Positions 18,309 through 26,937 of a stretch of DNA of 64,000 nucleotides are shown here, piece after piece. Made by a program: the position numbers and the translations under genes. How positions within the stretch are numbered: position 1 is the stretch's first letter; each line of letters opens with the position of its first letter. Source of the stretch: Betaproteobacteria bacterium (lineage in GTDB: Bacteria; Pseudomonadota; Gammaproteobacteria; Burkholderiales; Casimicrobiaceae); the NCBI GenBank assembly GCA_027492485.1, contig JAPUER010000029.1:23559-87558 (forward strand), read 5' to 3'. Under the pieces are notes generated by a model. The model ran no database searches, was not told the origin of the DNA, and was given only the letters and a program-made list of their open reading frames with translations.

Positions 18309-18939
18309 TCTGCCGCGCGGCCAGCGACCACGCGGGCTGGTGACGCGACGCGCCTTCGCCGCAGCGCTGCTGGCCGGTGTCGCCATACTGGCCGGCTGCG
18401 GCGACGGCAAGGCGCCCGTACAGTTCAATGCGACCGACATCACCGGCGCCGGTTTCGGACGCCAGCTCGCGCTGACCGATGCTGCGACCCGGGCCCCGCG
18501 CACGCTGGCCAGCTATCAGGGCAAGGTTGCCGTGTTCTTTTTCGGCTATCTGTTCTGCCCGGACTACTGCCCGACCACGATGAGCACGCTGAACGCCGCG
18601 CTCGGCAAGATGAAGCCGGAAGACGCGGCCCGCGTGCAGGTGGTGTTTGTCACCGTCGACCCGAAGCGCGACACGCCGGAACTGCTCGTGCAGTACGTCC
18701 GGGCGTTCAACCCGACGTTCGCCGCGCTTTATGGCAGCGACGCCGAAGTGGCCGCGGCGGCGAAGGAGTTCAAGATCCTCTACCAGAAGTCGCAGGTCAA
18801 GGACGAGAACACCTATCTCGTCGATCATTCGACACAGATGTATGCCTTCGACCCGCAAGGCCGCATCCGGCTGCTGATCAAGCACGAGAGCGGCGCCGAC
18901 GCCATTGCCGCGGATCTGACGGCATTGCTGCGCGAGTAA
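18283..18939 (+). CDS. SCO1/SenC-family copper-handling lipoprotein
   Basis: Thioredoxin-fold protein used in CuA-site assembly of cytochrome c oxidase; 218 residues. A Tat/Sec-like N-terminus (TRRAFAAALLAG) precedes a lipobox (LAGC, Cys39), so it is probably membrane-anchored in the periplasm. The copper motif is C92-P-D-Y-C96, with the distal His in YLVDHSTQ. The start is ATG 18283 or the ATG 6 bases later. The overlap with the PCu(A)C gene supports joint function, as these two chaperones are often paired. Confidence 0.93.
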   Translation: MVMANTSIDLPRGQRPRGLVTRRAFAAALLAGVAILAGCGDGKAPVQFNATDITGAGFGRQLALTDAATRAPRTLASYQGKVAVFFFGYLFCPDYCPTTMSTLNAALGKMKPEDAARVQVVFVTVDPKRDTPELLVQYVRAFNPTFAALYGSDAEVAAAAKEFKILYQKSQVKDENTYLVDHSTQMYAFDPQGRIRLLIKHESGADAIAADLTALLRE

Positions 18940-19041
18940 TTCCATTTCCAAATCAATACGATACGTCGTTGCTCCTCCTTGCCGTGCTCACGCACTGTCT
19001 GCGTCGTCGCGCCTAGTCTCCTATTGATTTGGAAATGGAAT
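18939..19041. repeat. Perfect 20-bp inverted repeat enclosing a 63-bp loop
   Basis: The right arm TATTGATTTGGAAATGGAAT is the exact inverse complement of the left arm, which starts in the SCO stop codon. The AT-rich arms contrast with the surroundings. The loop is GC-rich with CGTCGTTG and GCGTCGTCGC, themselves partly complementary. It could be a terminator-like structure or the ends of a small mobile element. It directly abuts the 116-bp repeat that follows. Confidence 0.7.
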
Positions 19042-19043
19042 AA

Positions 19044-19160
19044 CAGCTTTTTCGTCAAAGCGTTATCGGCATAGGGCTCAGCGCCATTATTTTCCGAAAG
19101 TCGACTTCCGGCAAAAATCGTCTCTGCGCCGTAATCGGACGGCGTTCTACGGAAAAGCTG
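19044..19160 (-). repeat. 116-bp intergenic palindromic element, copy A
   Basis: On the minus strand it begins CAGCTTTTCCGTAGAACGCC and ends ACGCTTTGACGAAAAAGCTG, giving imperfect terminal inverted repeats. It contains the family's internal blocks AGTCGACTTT and GCTGAGCCC, 16 bases apart. It fills the space between the convergent SCO and dioxygenase genes. Copies at 27001, 46045 and 49054 share blocks and spacing. Confidence 0.85.
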
Positions 19161-19181
19161 CTTGCCGCGTGGGCCTGACGC

Positions 19182-20129
19182 TCAACCCCAGACCACCGAG
19201 CGCATCGCGATCGAGGCGCCCTGAAAATCGGTGTTGAAAAAGCGCACTTTTTCGCCCGCCGTTACCGCGCCGGCGCTGTAGAGCAGCGGCAGGTAGTGGT
19301 CATAGGTCGGATGCGCCAGCGTGGCGGTCTGGCCCATGCTCTGGAACTTCGGCAGCTCGCCGAGATTGCCGCTGTCGATCTGCGCGGCGATTTTGTGGTC
19401 GAACTCGCGTGCCCAGTCGTAGGCCTTGTCCGGCCCGGCGCCCCACTGCATCGCGCGCAGGTTGTGCACGATGTTGCCGCTGCCGACGATCAGCACGCCG
19501 TAGTCGCGCAGCTTCGCCAGTTGCTGCCCGAGCGCGAAGTGTTCGGCCGGCGGACGGCTGTAGTCCATGCTGAGCTGGATGACGGGAATCCGCGCCTCGG
19601 GAAACATCGGCTTCAGCACCGCCCAGGCGCCGTGGTCAAGCCCCCACTCGCGGTCGTTGAGCCCAACCGGCGGCGCGCCGATCGAGCGGGCGATTTCACC
19701 GGCCGCTGCCGGCGAACCCGGCGCCGGATACTGCTGCTCGAACAGCGCCTGCGGGAAACCGCCGAAATCGTGAATCGTCTTTGGCTGCGCCATCGCAGTC
19801 AGATGCCAGCCGCGGGTGAGCCAGTGCGCCGATATGCAAAGGATCAGTTGCGGCGCCGGATAGTTGCCGGTTGCCGCGAACGACTGCCCGAGGTTTTGCC
19901 AGCTCCGGTGCCAGGCGTTGTCCTCGATGGCGTTCATCGGGCTGCCGTGGCCGAGAAAGATGACCGGCATGCGCGCCGACTTTTTCAGCGTGGAGAATGT
20001 CACTGGCGTGAGTGGTGCGGCGTCGGCAGAAGCGGTCATGATGGTCGAAGCGATGAACGTGGGCAGCGCGGTCGCTGCGGCAAAGCCACCGGCGACGGAG
20101 ATCGATCGAAGGGCGTCGCGACGTTGCAT
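19182..20129 (-). CDS. DODA-type extradiol dioxygenase family protein with export signal
   Basis: A 315-residue member of the LigB/DODA (YgiD-like) class III extradiol dioxygenases, which use Fe or Zn to open catechol rings. The metal-site region shows FLGHGSPMNAIEDN, CISAHWLTRG, WGLDHGAW and GSGNIVHNL. Unusually for this group it begins MQRRDALRSISVAGGFAAAT, a Tat-like leader ending near ADAA, so it may be periplasmic. It is divergent from a TetR regulator that may control it. The true substrate is unknown. Confidence 0.86.
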   Translation of the reverse strand: MQRRDALRSISVAGGFAAATALPTFIASTIMTASADAAPLTPVTFSTLKKSARMPVIFLGHGSPMNAIEDNAWHRSWQNLGQSFAATGNYPAPQLILCISAHWLTRGWHLTAMAQPKTIHDFGGFPQALFEQQYPAPGSPAAAGEIARSIGAPPVGLNDREWGLDHGAWAVLKPMFPEARIPVIQLSMDYSRPPAEHFALGQQLAKLRDYGVLIVGSGNIVHNLRAMQWGAGPDKAYDWAREFDHKIAAQIDSGNLGELPKFQSMGQTATLAHPTYDHYLPLLYSAGAVTAGEKVRFFNTDFQGASIAMRSVVWG

Positions 20130-20368
20130 GGGTGCGCGGTGGCGGCTATGTCAGCCAGTTTCAGACGTTGGGTCGATTTTGCCGCAGGCAAGCCGGTGCG
20201 ACCGCAGTCGGCGCGGCAAAGCCCCTATTTCAGGTGCGGATACGTTGCTGCTAGCGAAATCCCTGTGGCACGCGGTCTGCATGCTCTGCCACAATCGGCA
20301 TTGAACGTATTGCCGGGCAAGCAGTCAACCGGACAGCCGCAAACGCAGCGCAGGGATTAACCATCGCC

Positions 20369-21127
20369 ATGAAATCCATTCCGGAAACACGGGCCCGGCA
20401 AGCAGCATTTTCCGTAGCGCCCCGGTCCATCGAGGTGCCGGCTGCGCCCGCCCGCATTGATCGCCGCCAGAACATCCTCGACGCGTCACAGCGGCTGTTC
20501 GCGCGCCTTGGCTACCACGGCGTCACCATCCGTCAGATCGCCGAGGAGGCCAATGTGCCGCTGGCGCTGGTCGGCTACTACTTTGGGCAGAAGCAGGAAC
20601 TCTACGACGCCATTTTCGGGCACTGGAGCGGCATCGCCCGCGAGCGCCTCGCCGACCTGCGGGCCGCGCTGGAGCCCGCAGGCGGCGATCGTCTCGCCCG
20701 CATCGTCGACGCCCTGGTGTTGCCGTCTGCCCGTCTGCGCGAGACGCCCGAGGGCCGTTCCTACGCCCTGCTGGTGACGCGCGGCCTCAGCCAGCAGGGG
20801 CAGGAAGAAGATCGCGCCATCCGCGAATTTTTCGATCCGCTCGCCCGCGAGTTCATCAACGCGATGCACGAGGCCCTGGTGGCCGAGTGGCCGGGCGCGA
20901 CGCGCGCACAGACGGCCTGGTGCTATCAGTTTGCACTGGGCGCGTTGCTGCACCACCTGAGCGACCAGCGGATCGAGCGCCTGTCGGACGGCGCCAACGT
21001 GGCGGCCGATCCATCGGTGGCCGCGCCGCTAAGCGCCTTCATCACCTTCGGCATTCGCGGCGCGATGGCGTCGTTTTCGCAACGCGGCGTCGGCAAGGAA
21101 CGGGCGGTCACCGTACAACCCTCGTGA
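20369..21127 (+). CDS. TetR/AcrR-family transcriptional regulator
   Basis: A 252-residue ligand-responsive repressor type. An N-terminal extension of about 30 residues precedes the TetR HTH (IDRRQNILDASQRLFARLGYHGVTIRQIAEEANVPLALVGYYFGQKQELYDAIF). The C-terminal helical ligand domain carries an ETPEGRSYALLVTRGL stretch. It shares a 239-base intergenic region with the divergent dioxygenase gene, a natural operator site, although no clear palindrome could be read there. The target and ligand are unknown. Confidence 0.92.
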   Translation: MKSIPETRARQAAFSVAPRSIEVPAAPARIDRRQNILDASQRLFARLGYHGVTIRQIAEEANVPLALVGYYFGQKQELYDAIFGHWSGIARERLADLRAALEPAGGDRLARIVDALVLPSARLRETPEGRSYALLVTRGLSQQGQEEDRAIREFFDPLAREFINAMHEALVAEWPGATRAQTAWCYQFALGALLHHLSDQRIERLSDGANVAADPSVAAPLSAFITFGIRGAMASFSQRGVGKERAVTVQPS

Positions 21128-21183
21128 GCCGATAGCGGCCGCAATCGACAACGGCGCTGGTTGCCGCCAGCGCTAGTGCCGCA

Positions 21184-21543
21184 TTAAAGCCCCTTCCAGA
21201 GCCCCGTTTCTTTCGCGCAGCTGCGGATGGTGGGGATGTACTCGGTGACGAAACGCAGGGTTTCGGGGTTGAGGCCGATGTCCTTGACGCCGTCGATATC
21301 GGTTTCGAGTTTGGCAACGTCAACCTTTGCGGTCAGGCAGCCACAGAACTTTTGCGGAATGTCCGACTCGGCCACCACCGGCGACACGGCGTTGAGCATG
21401 CGGATCACGCGCTGCTGGCACTTGCGGTCGAGCAGGGCGCGTTTCTGATCCTGCACGACGCTTGCGCAGCCGGCCAGCGAAACGGCCGCCACCGCCGTCA
21501 GCGTGGCCAGAAGTGTTGTTTTAGTCGCGAAAAACCGAGCCAT
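21184..21543 (-). CDS. Small hypothetical lipoprotein
   Basis: A 119-residue protein with a lipoprotein signal (hydrophobic 9-23, lipobox LAGC with Cys at 26). The mature part contains four further Cys (KCQQRV, KFCGCL, RSCAKE), probably periplasmic disulfides. No family is recognised. Its first 46 bases overlap the 3' end of the sterol-desaturase-like gene in another frame, so translation is probably coupled. Confidence 0.7.
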   Translation of the reverse strand: MARFFATKTTLLATLTAVAAVSLAGCASVVQDQKRALLDRKCQQRVIRMLNAVSPVVAESDIPQKFCGCLTAKVDVAKLETDIDGVKDIGLNPETLRFVTEYIPTIRSCAKETGLWKGL

Positions 21544-22457
21544 TGAGCCTCCCAGAATCCTCTGCCGTAATTGCGTCCGTCGAGTTGATCGCGCACGCCG
21601 GTTTCGGGATACGCATCGCGAAAATCCGCGGTGCCGAAAAGCTTATCCCAAACGGTGAACACCACGCCGAAGTTCACCCCCTGCGTCTTGCCCTCATGCC
21701 CGATGCGGATGCCGTGATGGACGCGATGGAACTGCGGGCTGACCAGCAGGTATTTCAGCGGCCCGAAGCTCCAGCGCAAATTGGCGTGCGACAGCGATTC
21801 GATCAGCTTGAGCACGAACAGCACCAGCGGAAACTGCTGCGGCGGCACGCCGATCGCCAGCGCCACCGCGGCCATCCACAGCGCAGCCAGCAGTTCGTCG
21901 ATGATGTGGTTGCGGTCGTCGGTCCAGAACGTCATGTCGCGCTGCGCATGATGCAGCGCATGCAACTGCCACCACCAGTCGAGCCGGTGTTGCAGGCGAT
22001 GCCGCCAGTATTCGGCGAAATCGAGCACCACCACATAAAGCAGCAGGCTGAGCGCCGGATTGCCGGCCAGTCCCGGCCAGAAGTCTTCCAGCGACCACGG
22101 CGTGTAGCCATGCAGGCGGACGCTGGATTCCAGCGGGCTCAGCAGCAACAGCAACGCGGCGAAGGTGAACAGCGGAATCAGGCCCAGCTTGTTGACCAGC
22201 GTGAAGATCACATCGGTGCGAACCCGGCGCCGCACGGCGATGGTTTGCGCCGGCGCCAGCCGCTCCAGCGGTATGCAGATCAGCGCGGTGGCGACCACCT
22301 GCAGCACGCCGGCCACCAGAAACGAGGTGCCATCGAAGGCGCGCTCCGCCCACGACATCAGCCCGAGCGAATAGACCAGCGGATCGACCGCCGTCGAATA
22401 CACCCAGCCGACGATGGCCTCGAAGGCGTGCTCGGCGGTTTCGTACCAGTCGTTCAT
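21498..22457 (-). CDS. Sterol desaturase / fatty acid hydroxylase family membrane protein
   Basis: A 319-residue di-iron membrane oxygenase-like protein. Hydrophobic spans at about 45-65, 85-110 and 130-150 precede the His-box cluster. The boxes are HRLQH, HALHH and the later HRVHHG, with an intervening HANLRW; together they form the expected di-iron ligand set. The substrate is unknown; bacterial members act on carotenoids, hopanoids or lipids. It follows a polysaccharide deacetylase gene by 11 bases on the same strand. Confidence 0.9.
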   Translation of the reverse strand: MNDWYETAEHAFEAIVGWVYSTAVDPLVYSLGLMSWAERAFDGTSFLVAGVLQVVATALICIPLERLAPAQTIAVRRRVRTDVIFTLVNKLGLIPLFTFAALLLLLSPLESSVRLHGYTPWSLEDFWPGLAGNPALSLLLYVVVLDFAEYWRHRLQHRLDWWWQLHALHHAQRDMTFWTDDRNHIIDELLAALWMAAVALAIGVPPQQFPLVLFVLKLIESLSHANLRWSFGPLKYLLVSPQFHRVHHGIRIGHEGKTQGVNFGVVFTVWDKLFGTADFRDAYPETGVRDQLDGRNYGRGFWEAQWLGFSRLKQHFWPR

Positions 22458-22468
22458 GCCGATCCGCC

Positions 22469-23251
22469 CTAACGCCCGACCGCATGCGCCGTGCGTTCGG
22501 CGATGGTGGCGAAGCAGAAGCCTTTCGCCTGCAATTGCTCGATCAACGGCGCCAGCGTCGGCCAGAACGGGTCCTTGCGCGACCGGATGCCGAGGTGCGC
22601 CATCAGCACATCGCCGTCGCGCAGGTTCGCCACGGCGCGTTTTAGCAGCGTGTCGTTGGGGTGCGTTTCGCTGGGTAGCTCATCGCCGAGAAAACCGGCA
22701 TCGGCCCAGCCGACGTGCGTCCAGCCGCAACTTTGTGCGTATTCAAGCAGCCGCGGCGTGGTCTTGCCGCCCGGCGCACGCCAGATGCCGTCGTAACCGC
22801 GGCCAGTCAGTTCGCGGAAACGGTCTTCCGACTTCCTGATCTCGGCGCAGACGCCGGCGCGATCGAGCAGGCGACCGTCCTTCGCGGCCTTGCCCCAGGG
22901 GATGTAGCTCACCTGCGCGGCGCCGACGTTGCCCCGGAAGTAGTGGTGATCGAAGGTGTGCGAGCCGAAGGCGTGGCCGTCGCGCACCAGTCGCTGCCAG
23001 AAGGTTTTTTGCGAATCGTCCAGCGTCCAGCCGCCGGCCTGCGTCTTTTCGTTGGCGATGAAGAACGTGGCCTTGACCCGGTGCTTGGCGAGGATGTCGG
23101 CGATGGCCGGGGCCGGCGCCATGTGTCCGGTGTCGAAGGTCAGGTACAGTGTGCCGCGGCAGGTCGGTTGCGCCGCCAGCGCCGACGCCAGCATGGCGGC
23201 GGCGAGTGCGGCGAAGATCGGGCGACCGCGGCTAGCGATCGCGCTTGGCAT
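22469..23251 (-). CDS. Exported polysaccharide deacetylase (NodB domain)
   Basis: A 260-residue CE4-type deacetylase acting on surface or cell-wall polysaccharide. A signal peptide (about 10-30, cleavage near ALAAQ) precedes the NodB fold. Motif 1 is LYLTFDTGH, with TFDTG replacing the usual TFDDG. Motif 2 is SHTFDHH, motif 3 is WRAPGGKT, and the final His motif appears as LMAHLG. The replacement of the second Asp by Thr is worth noting but still leaves the catalytic Asp. Start ATG 23251 overlaps the upstream propeller gene by 20 bases. Confidence 0.85.
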   Translation of the reverse strand: MPSAIASRGRPIFAALAAAMLASALAAQPTCRGTLYLTFDTGHMAPAPAIADILAKHRVKATFFIANEKTQAGGWTLDDSQKTFWQRLVRDGHAFGSHTFDHHYFRGNVGAAQVSYIPWGKAAKDGRLLDRAGVCAEIRKSEDRFRELTGRGYDGIWRAPGGKTTPRLLEYAQSCGWTHVGWADAGFLGDELPSETHPNDTLLKRAVANLRDGDVLMAHLGIRSRKDPFWPTLAPLIEQLQAKGFCFATIAERTAHAVGR

Positions 23252-24248
23252 GGCTCTTGAAATAAATGCCGTGCGGCGAGCGGCCCACCGGGATGTACTC
23301 GACCGGTTTGCTGCCGGTCGGGTCGATGATGGCGACCCGTGCCTCCCAGCGCACGGTGGCCCAGATTTCCTTGCCATCGGCAGTCACTTCCATGCAGTCG
23401 ACGCCGCGCCCGACCTTGATCGGCTTGGCGGCAACCAGCGTTTTATAGTCGACCGGCGTGATGGTGCCGTCGACCCGGTTGCTGACCAGCACCCGCGCGC
23501 CGTCGCCGGCAGAGACGACGTTGTGGGCGCCGCGCCCGGTGACGATCTGCTTCACCGTTGCGCGCTTGACCGGGTCGATCACCTGCACGTAATCCGCCCC
23601 CATGATGCCGATGAAGAGCAGCCCCTGCGGGCTCATCCAGATGCCGGCCGGCGTCTTGCCGGTCTTCATCCGCCAGATTTCCTTGTGCGTCGCGAGATCG
23701 AGGGCGATCAGCTCGTCGGAATCCTGCATCGTCACATAGGCCACCGACGAATCGCGGGCGAATGCGACGTGGCTCGGGGTCTTGGCCGCAGGAATACGGG
23801 CCTTCAGTTCGTAATTCGGCATCGAGTAGATGTCGACGCGATCCAGGCGCAGGCTGATCGAGACGAACCACTTGCCGTCCGGCGAGTAGCCCAGCTGATA
23901 CGGGTCGCTGATGCGCGGCAGCCGGCGCTTGACTTCCCCGGTCAGCGGGTTGAGGAACACCAGATCGTTGGAGATGGCGTTGGCGACCACCAGCTCGCTG
24001 TCGTCGAGGGTCGGGATCAGATGGTGCGGCTCCTTGCCGACCGGGTAGGTGTCGACCACCTTGCGCGTTGCACGGTCGATGACCGATACCGTGCCGTCGC
24101 CGGAGTTGAGTACGACGGCCCGCTCGCCGGGCGCCAGCGCGCCGGCGGCGACGGTGCCGGCAACAAATGCCGCGCCGACAATCGCGCGGATGACGGTGTG
24201 CAGGCCGGATGGCCACGACAGGGAGGAGAGCGAACGGTTTGCAATCAT
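23232..24248 (-). CDS. YVTN-type beta-propeller exported protein
   Basis: A 338-residue protein with an N-terminal membrane or signal segment (VIRAIVGAAFVAGTVAAG). About seven beta-propeller blades follow, with typical phrases such as VVLNSGDGTVSVIDRATRKVV and YTVGKEP-like turns (YPVGKEPHHL, IPVGRSPHGI). Such propellers bind partners rather than catalyse reactions. Overlap with the deacetylase gene indicates co-translation, so the two may act on the same extracellular polymer. It is divergent from exosortase H. Confidence 0.85.
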   Translation of the reverse strand: MIANRSLSSLSWPSGLHTVIRAIVGAAFVAGTVAAGALAPGERAVVLNSGDGTVSVIDRATRKVVDTYPVGKEPHHLIPTLDDSELVVANAISNDLVFLNPLTGEVKRRLPRISDPYQLGYSPDGKWFVSISLRLDRVDIYSMPNYELKARIPAAKTPSHVAFARDSSVAYVTMQDSDELIALDLATHKEIWRMKTGKTPAGIWMSPQGLLFIGIMGADYVQVIDPVKRATVKQIVTGRGAHNVVSAGDGARVLVSNRVDGTITPVDYKTLVAAKPIKVGRGVDCMEVTADGKEIWATVRWEARVAIIDPTGSKPVEYIPVGRSPHGIYFKSHAKRDR

Positions 24249-24440
24249 GGCCGCGATTGTACGGACGACCGGCGGGCACCAGTTGCGCCATCGCAAGCAA
24301 CGAGCGCCGCCGCCGGTGCGCCGGATACGGCAAGGCGGCGGGGTATCGGGTACGATTCCGGGATTGCGCGTTGCCGTTGCGGCGGGCGCCTGCGGCTCGA
24401 GGGCCCCAGGATGCGTCGCGCCGGCTGTCATGGATGTTCG

Positions 24441-24974
24441 ATGGTTCGCTTTCTGGTTCTTTTTCTGGTCATTCAGGCGGTGCTCTTCGGCGCCCAGCTC
24501 ACGCCGTGGGGGCAGGAGTATTTCGTCATCCCCTGGACCAACGGACTGGCGCATTTTTGTGCGCAACTGGTGGCGCTGGTCGACAGCAGTGCCGAGGCCA
24601 TCGGCAAAGTTTTGCGCAGCACGTCCAACGGCTTCGCCGTCAGCATCGAGGCCGGCTGCAACGGCGTCGAGGCGACGCTGGTGCTGATCGCGGCGATTCT
24701 GGCGTTCCCCTCCACCTGGAAGCAGAAGCTGTGGGGCCTCGGTCTCGGTTTCATTGCGGTGCAGGGCCTCAATGTCGTGCGCATCATCAGCCTGTTCTAT
24801 CTGGGCCAGTGGAACATGACTGCCTTCGAGTGGGCGCATCTCTATATCTGGCAGGCGCTGATCATGCTCGACGTGCTGATCGTGTGGCTGATCTGGGTGC
24901 GGCGGATCAACCGCGCCGCGCACCGCGATGAGCCGCCTTCAGACGATGGCGGCGTCGCGCCGCAGGCAGCTTAG
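24441..24974 (+). CDS. xrtH: Exosortase H (IPTLxxWG-CTERM type)
   Basis: A 177-residue polytopic membrane transpeptidase-like enzyme that processes C-terminal sorting signals. The exosortase triad is readable: Cys73 in EAGCNGVEAT, Arg114 in NVVRIISLFYLG and His133 in EWAHLY. The short length with about five spans fits the XrtH subfamily, which recognises IPTL-CTERM proteins. It is followed 17 bases later by the matching XrtH-associated membrane protein. No IPTL-CTERM substrate is encoded in this window, so substrates are presumably elsewhere on the chromosome. Confidence 0.9.
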   Translation: MVRFLVLFLVIQAVLFGAQLTPWGQEYFVIPWTNGLAHFCAQLVALVDSSAEAIGKVLRSTSNGFAVSIEAGCNGVEATLVLIAAILAFPSTWKQKLWGLGLGFIAVQGLNVVRIISLFYLGQWNMTAFEWAHLYIWQALIMLDVLIVWLIWVRRINRAAHRDEPPSDDGGVAPQAA

Positions 24975-24991
24975 GCCGGCGTCGTCGTCGC

Positions 24992-25636
24992 ATGCCGAAA
25001 ACCATTGGCCGCTTCTTCCTGCGCATTCTGGCGTGGGTGCCGCTGGTATTTCTTTGCTGGTATCTGCTGGTGCCGGTGCTGCACTGGCCGATCCGCTGGT
25101 TTCTGTCGGGCATGGCGCTGCTTGGCATCCCCGAGTTCGTCACCTCGGTGCAGCAGACGCTGCACGGCTTTGAGCTCCTGACCAATCTGTCGCCGGGCGT
25201 GATGCCAGGGCAGGTGTTCCGTCCCGACGCCACCGTGAGCACCGAAGTGGACGCCCGCCTGTACAGCTATGGCACGGCGCTGATGGCGGCGCTGACCATG
25301 GCGGCCTGGCATCCGCAGCGCTGGCGCAACCTGTGGTACGGCTGGCTGGCCTTGCTGCCGTTCCAGATGCTCGCCGTGTTCGCCGTGGGCATGAAGCAGA
25401 TCCTGCTCAACAGCGGTGCGGCGGTGCGCGAGCAGGCCGGCTGGGCGCAATGGCAACTGGAGGTCATCGCCTATCTCTACCAGTTCTCGACGCTGATCAT
25501 GCCGCCGGTTACCGCGCTGGTGGTGTGGTTCGTGCTGCACCGCAAGTTCGTCGAGCAGTTCGTCGGCGCCGACGTCATTGCGATGATTCGCGCCAGCGAA
25601 CATCCAGCGCCGATACCGAAGCCGAAGCGTCCGTAG
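24992..25636 (+). CDS. Exosortase H-associated membrane protein
   Basis: A 214-residue protein with four or so hydrophobic spans (about 10-30, 35-50, 92-108, 115-135, 165-185). It matches the companion protein regularly encoded just after exosortase H. The role is unknown but it is presumed to act with the exosortase in the inner membrane. It ends with a Pro/Lys-rich tail (HPAPIPKPKRP) and is convergent with the Y-family polymerase gene. Confidence 0.82.
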   Translation: MPKTIGRFFLRILAWVPLVFLCWYLLVPVLHWPIRWFLSGMALLGIPEFVTSVQQTLHGFELLTNLSPGVMPGQVFRPDATVSTEVDARLYSYGTALMAALTMAAWHPQRWRNLWYGWLALLPFQMLAVFAVGMKQILLNSGAAVREQAGWAQWQLEVIAYLYQFSTLIMPPVTALVVWFVLHRKFVEQFVGADVIAMIRASEHPAPIPKPKRP

Positions 25637-25653
25637 CTTCGGCCAGAACCGCG

Positions 25654-26925
25654 TTATGTGCCGCGCCGGGCGTTGGCCGGCAGCACCGTGCCGGATTCGT
25701 CGGACTCGATCACGAGATCGGGAATGTGATTGAACGCGATGGCCATCCGCGCCGATTGCTGCGCGCTGAAGGCGCCGCCCCAGAACAGCGTGTTCTTGCC
25801 GTACTTGAGATTGAGCCGATCGACCACGCGGTCCAGCTTCTCGGTATTGGGCTGGGCGTCGAACAGCGACAGCGATTGCCCTTCGCGCGGCAACAGCCCG
25901 GCGAGCGCCATACCGACGGCGGTGGGCGGCGTGTTGCGCACGTTGCGGTCGTCGAGCAGCTTGTCATAGAGCGCGGTGATGGTGTGCAGGATGGCGGGCG
26001 TGCGGTCGGTGGCGTCGACGCGCCGGTGCGCCTTGGCCTTTTCGCCGCCGCGCAGCTTGACGAAGATCGAAATGTCGGTGGCGACGTATTCGCCGTCGCG
26101 CAGCCGCATCGCGGCCTTTTGCGCCAGGCGCGACAGCACGGCCTGCGCCCGCGTATGCGAACGTTTGTCGGGCGCCAGCACATGCGAATGGCTGATCGAC
26201 GAGGTGCTGGTGGCGTGCGCCTGCACGTCCTCGCCGCGCAGTTTTTGCCAGAAGCGCTCGCCCTCGACGCCGCCCCAGACCTCGCGCAGTTTGGCCACGT
26301 CCGCGGCCAGCAACTGCGGCGTGCTGCCGATGCCGTGATCGTTGAGCCGCTGCAGCATCTTGCGGCCGATGCCGACGAAGTGATTGAGCTTGAGCGGCTT
26401 CAGCACATCCGGCAAATCGCACGGCTCGATCACCACCAGACCATCGGGTTTCACCATGTCGCTGGCGGTCTTGGCGAGGAAGGTATTGGGCGCGATGCCG
26501 ACCGAGCAGGTGATGCACTCGCCCAACTGATTGCGCAGTCGAAACTTGATCTCGCGCGCCAGCGCCTCGGCCGCCGGGCGCGGCTGGTCGCGGCCGGACA
26601 GGCGGATCCACATCTCGTCGATGGAATTGACCGCAGCGATGGGCGCGACGCTCTCCACCACGGCCTTCGCCTTCTGGTGGAACTGCACGTAAACCGTCGG
26701 CCGCGATTCCACCAGCACGATGTCGGGGCACAGCCGCTTGGCGTCGGCAACGTTGGTCAGCGTCTTCACGCCGAAGCGCTTGGCCTCGATGCTGGCGGCG
26801 ATGGCGCAGGTGGTGTCGGCGATCATCGGCACCACCGCGACCGGACGCCCGCGCAGCTCCGGTCGCAATTGCTGTTCGACCGACGCAAAATAGCTGTTGA
26901 AATCGACGTACAGCGCGCGAAGCAT
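25654..26925 (-). CDS. Y-family (DinB/UmuC-like) translesion DNA polymerase
   Basis: Error-prone lesion-bypass polymerase of 423 residues. The palm catalytic residues are in YVDFNSYFASVEQQ (first Asp) and VNSIDEMWIRL (the SIDE Asp-Glu pair). A helix-hairpin-helix at about 175-215 (LKLNHFVGIGRKML) and a little-finger domain follow. It looks closest to a DNA polymerase IV/UmuC-like outgroup, so no symbol is given. There is no C-terminal beta-clamp motif that can be named with confidence. A LexA box lies 12 bases upstream of the ATG, indicating SOS control. Confidence 0.9.
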   Translation of the reverse strand: MLRALYVDFNSYFASVEQQLRPELRGRPVAVVPMIADTTCAIAASIEAKRFGVKTLTNVADAKRLCPDIVLVESRPTVYVQFHQKAKAVVESVAPIAAVNSIDEMWIRLSGRDQPRPAAEALAREIKFRLRNQLGECITCSVGIAPNTFLAKTASDMVKPDGLVVIEPCDLPDVLKPLKLNHFVGIGRKMLQRLNDHGIGSTPQLLAADVAKLREVWGGVEGERFWQKLRGEDVQAHATSTSSISHSHVLAPDKRSHTRAQAVLSRLAQKAAMRLRDGEYVATDISIFVKLRGGEKAKAHRRVDATDRTPAILHTITALYDKLLDDRNVRNTPPTAVGMALAGLLPREGQSLSLFDAQPNTEKLDRVVDRLNLKYGKNTLFWGGAFSAQQSARMAIAFNHIPDLVIESDESGTVLPANARRGT

Positions 26926-26937
26926 GGCCGGATTTTA

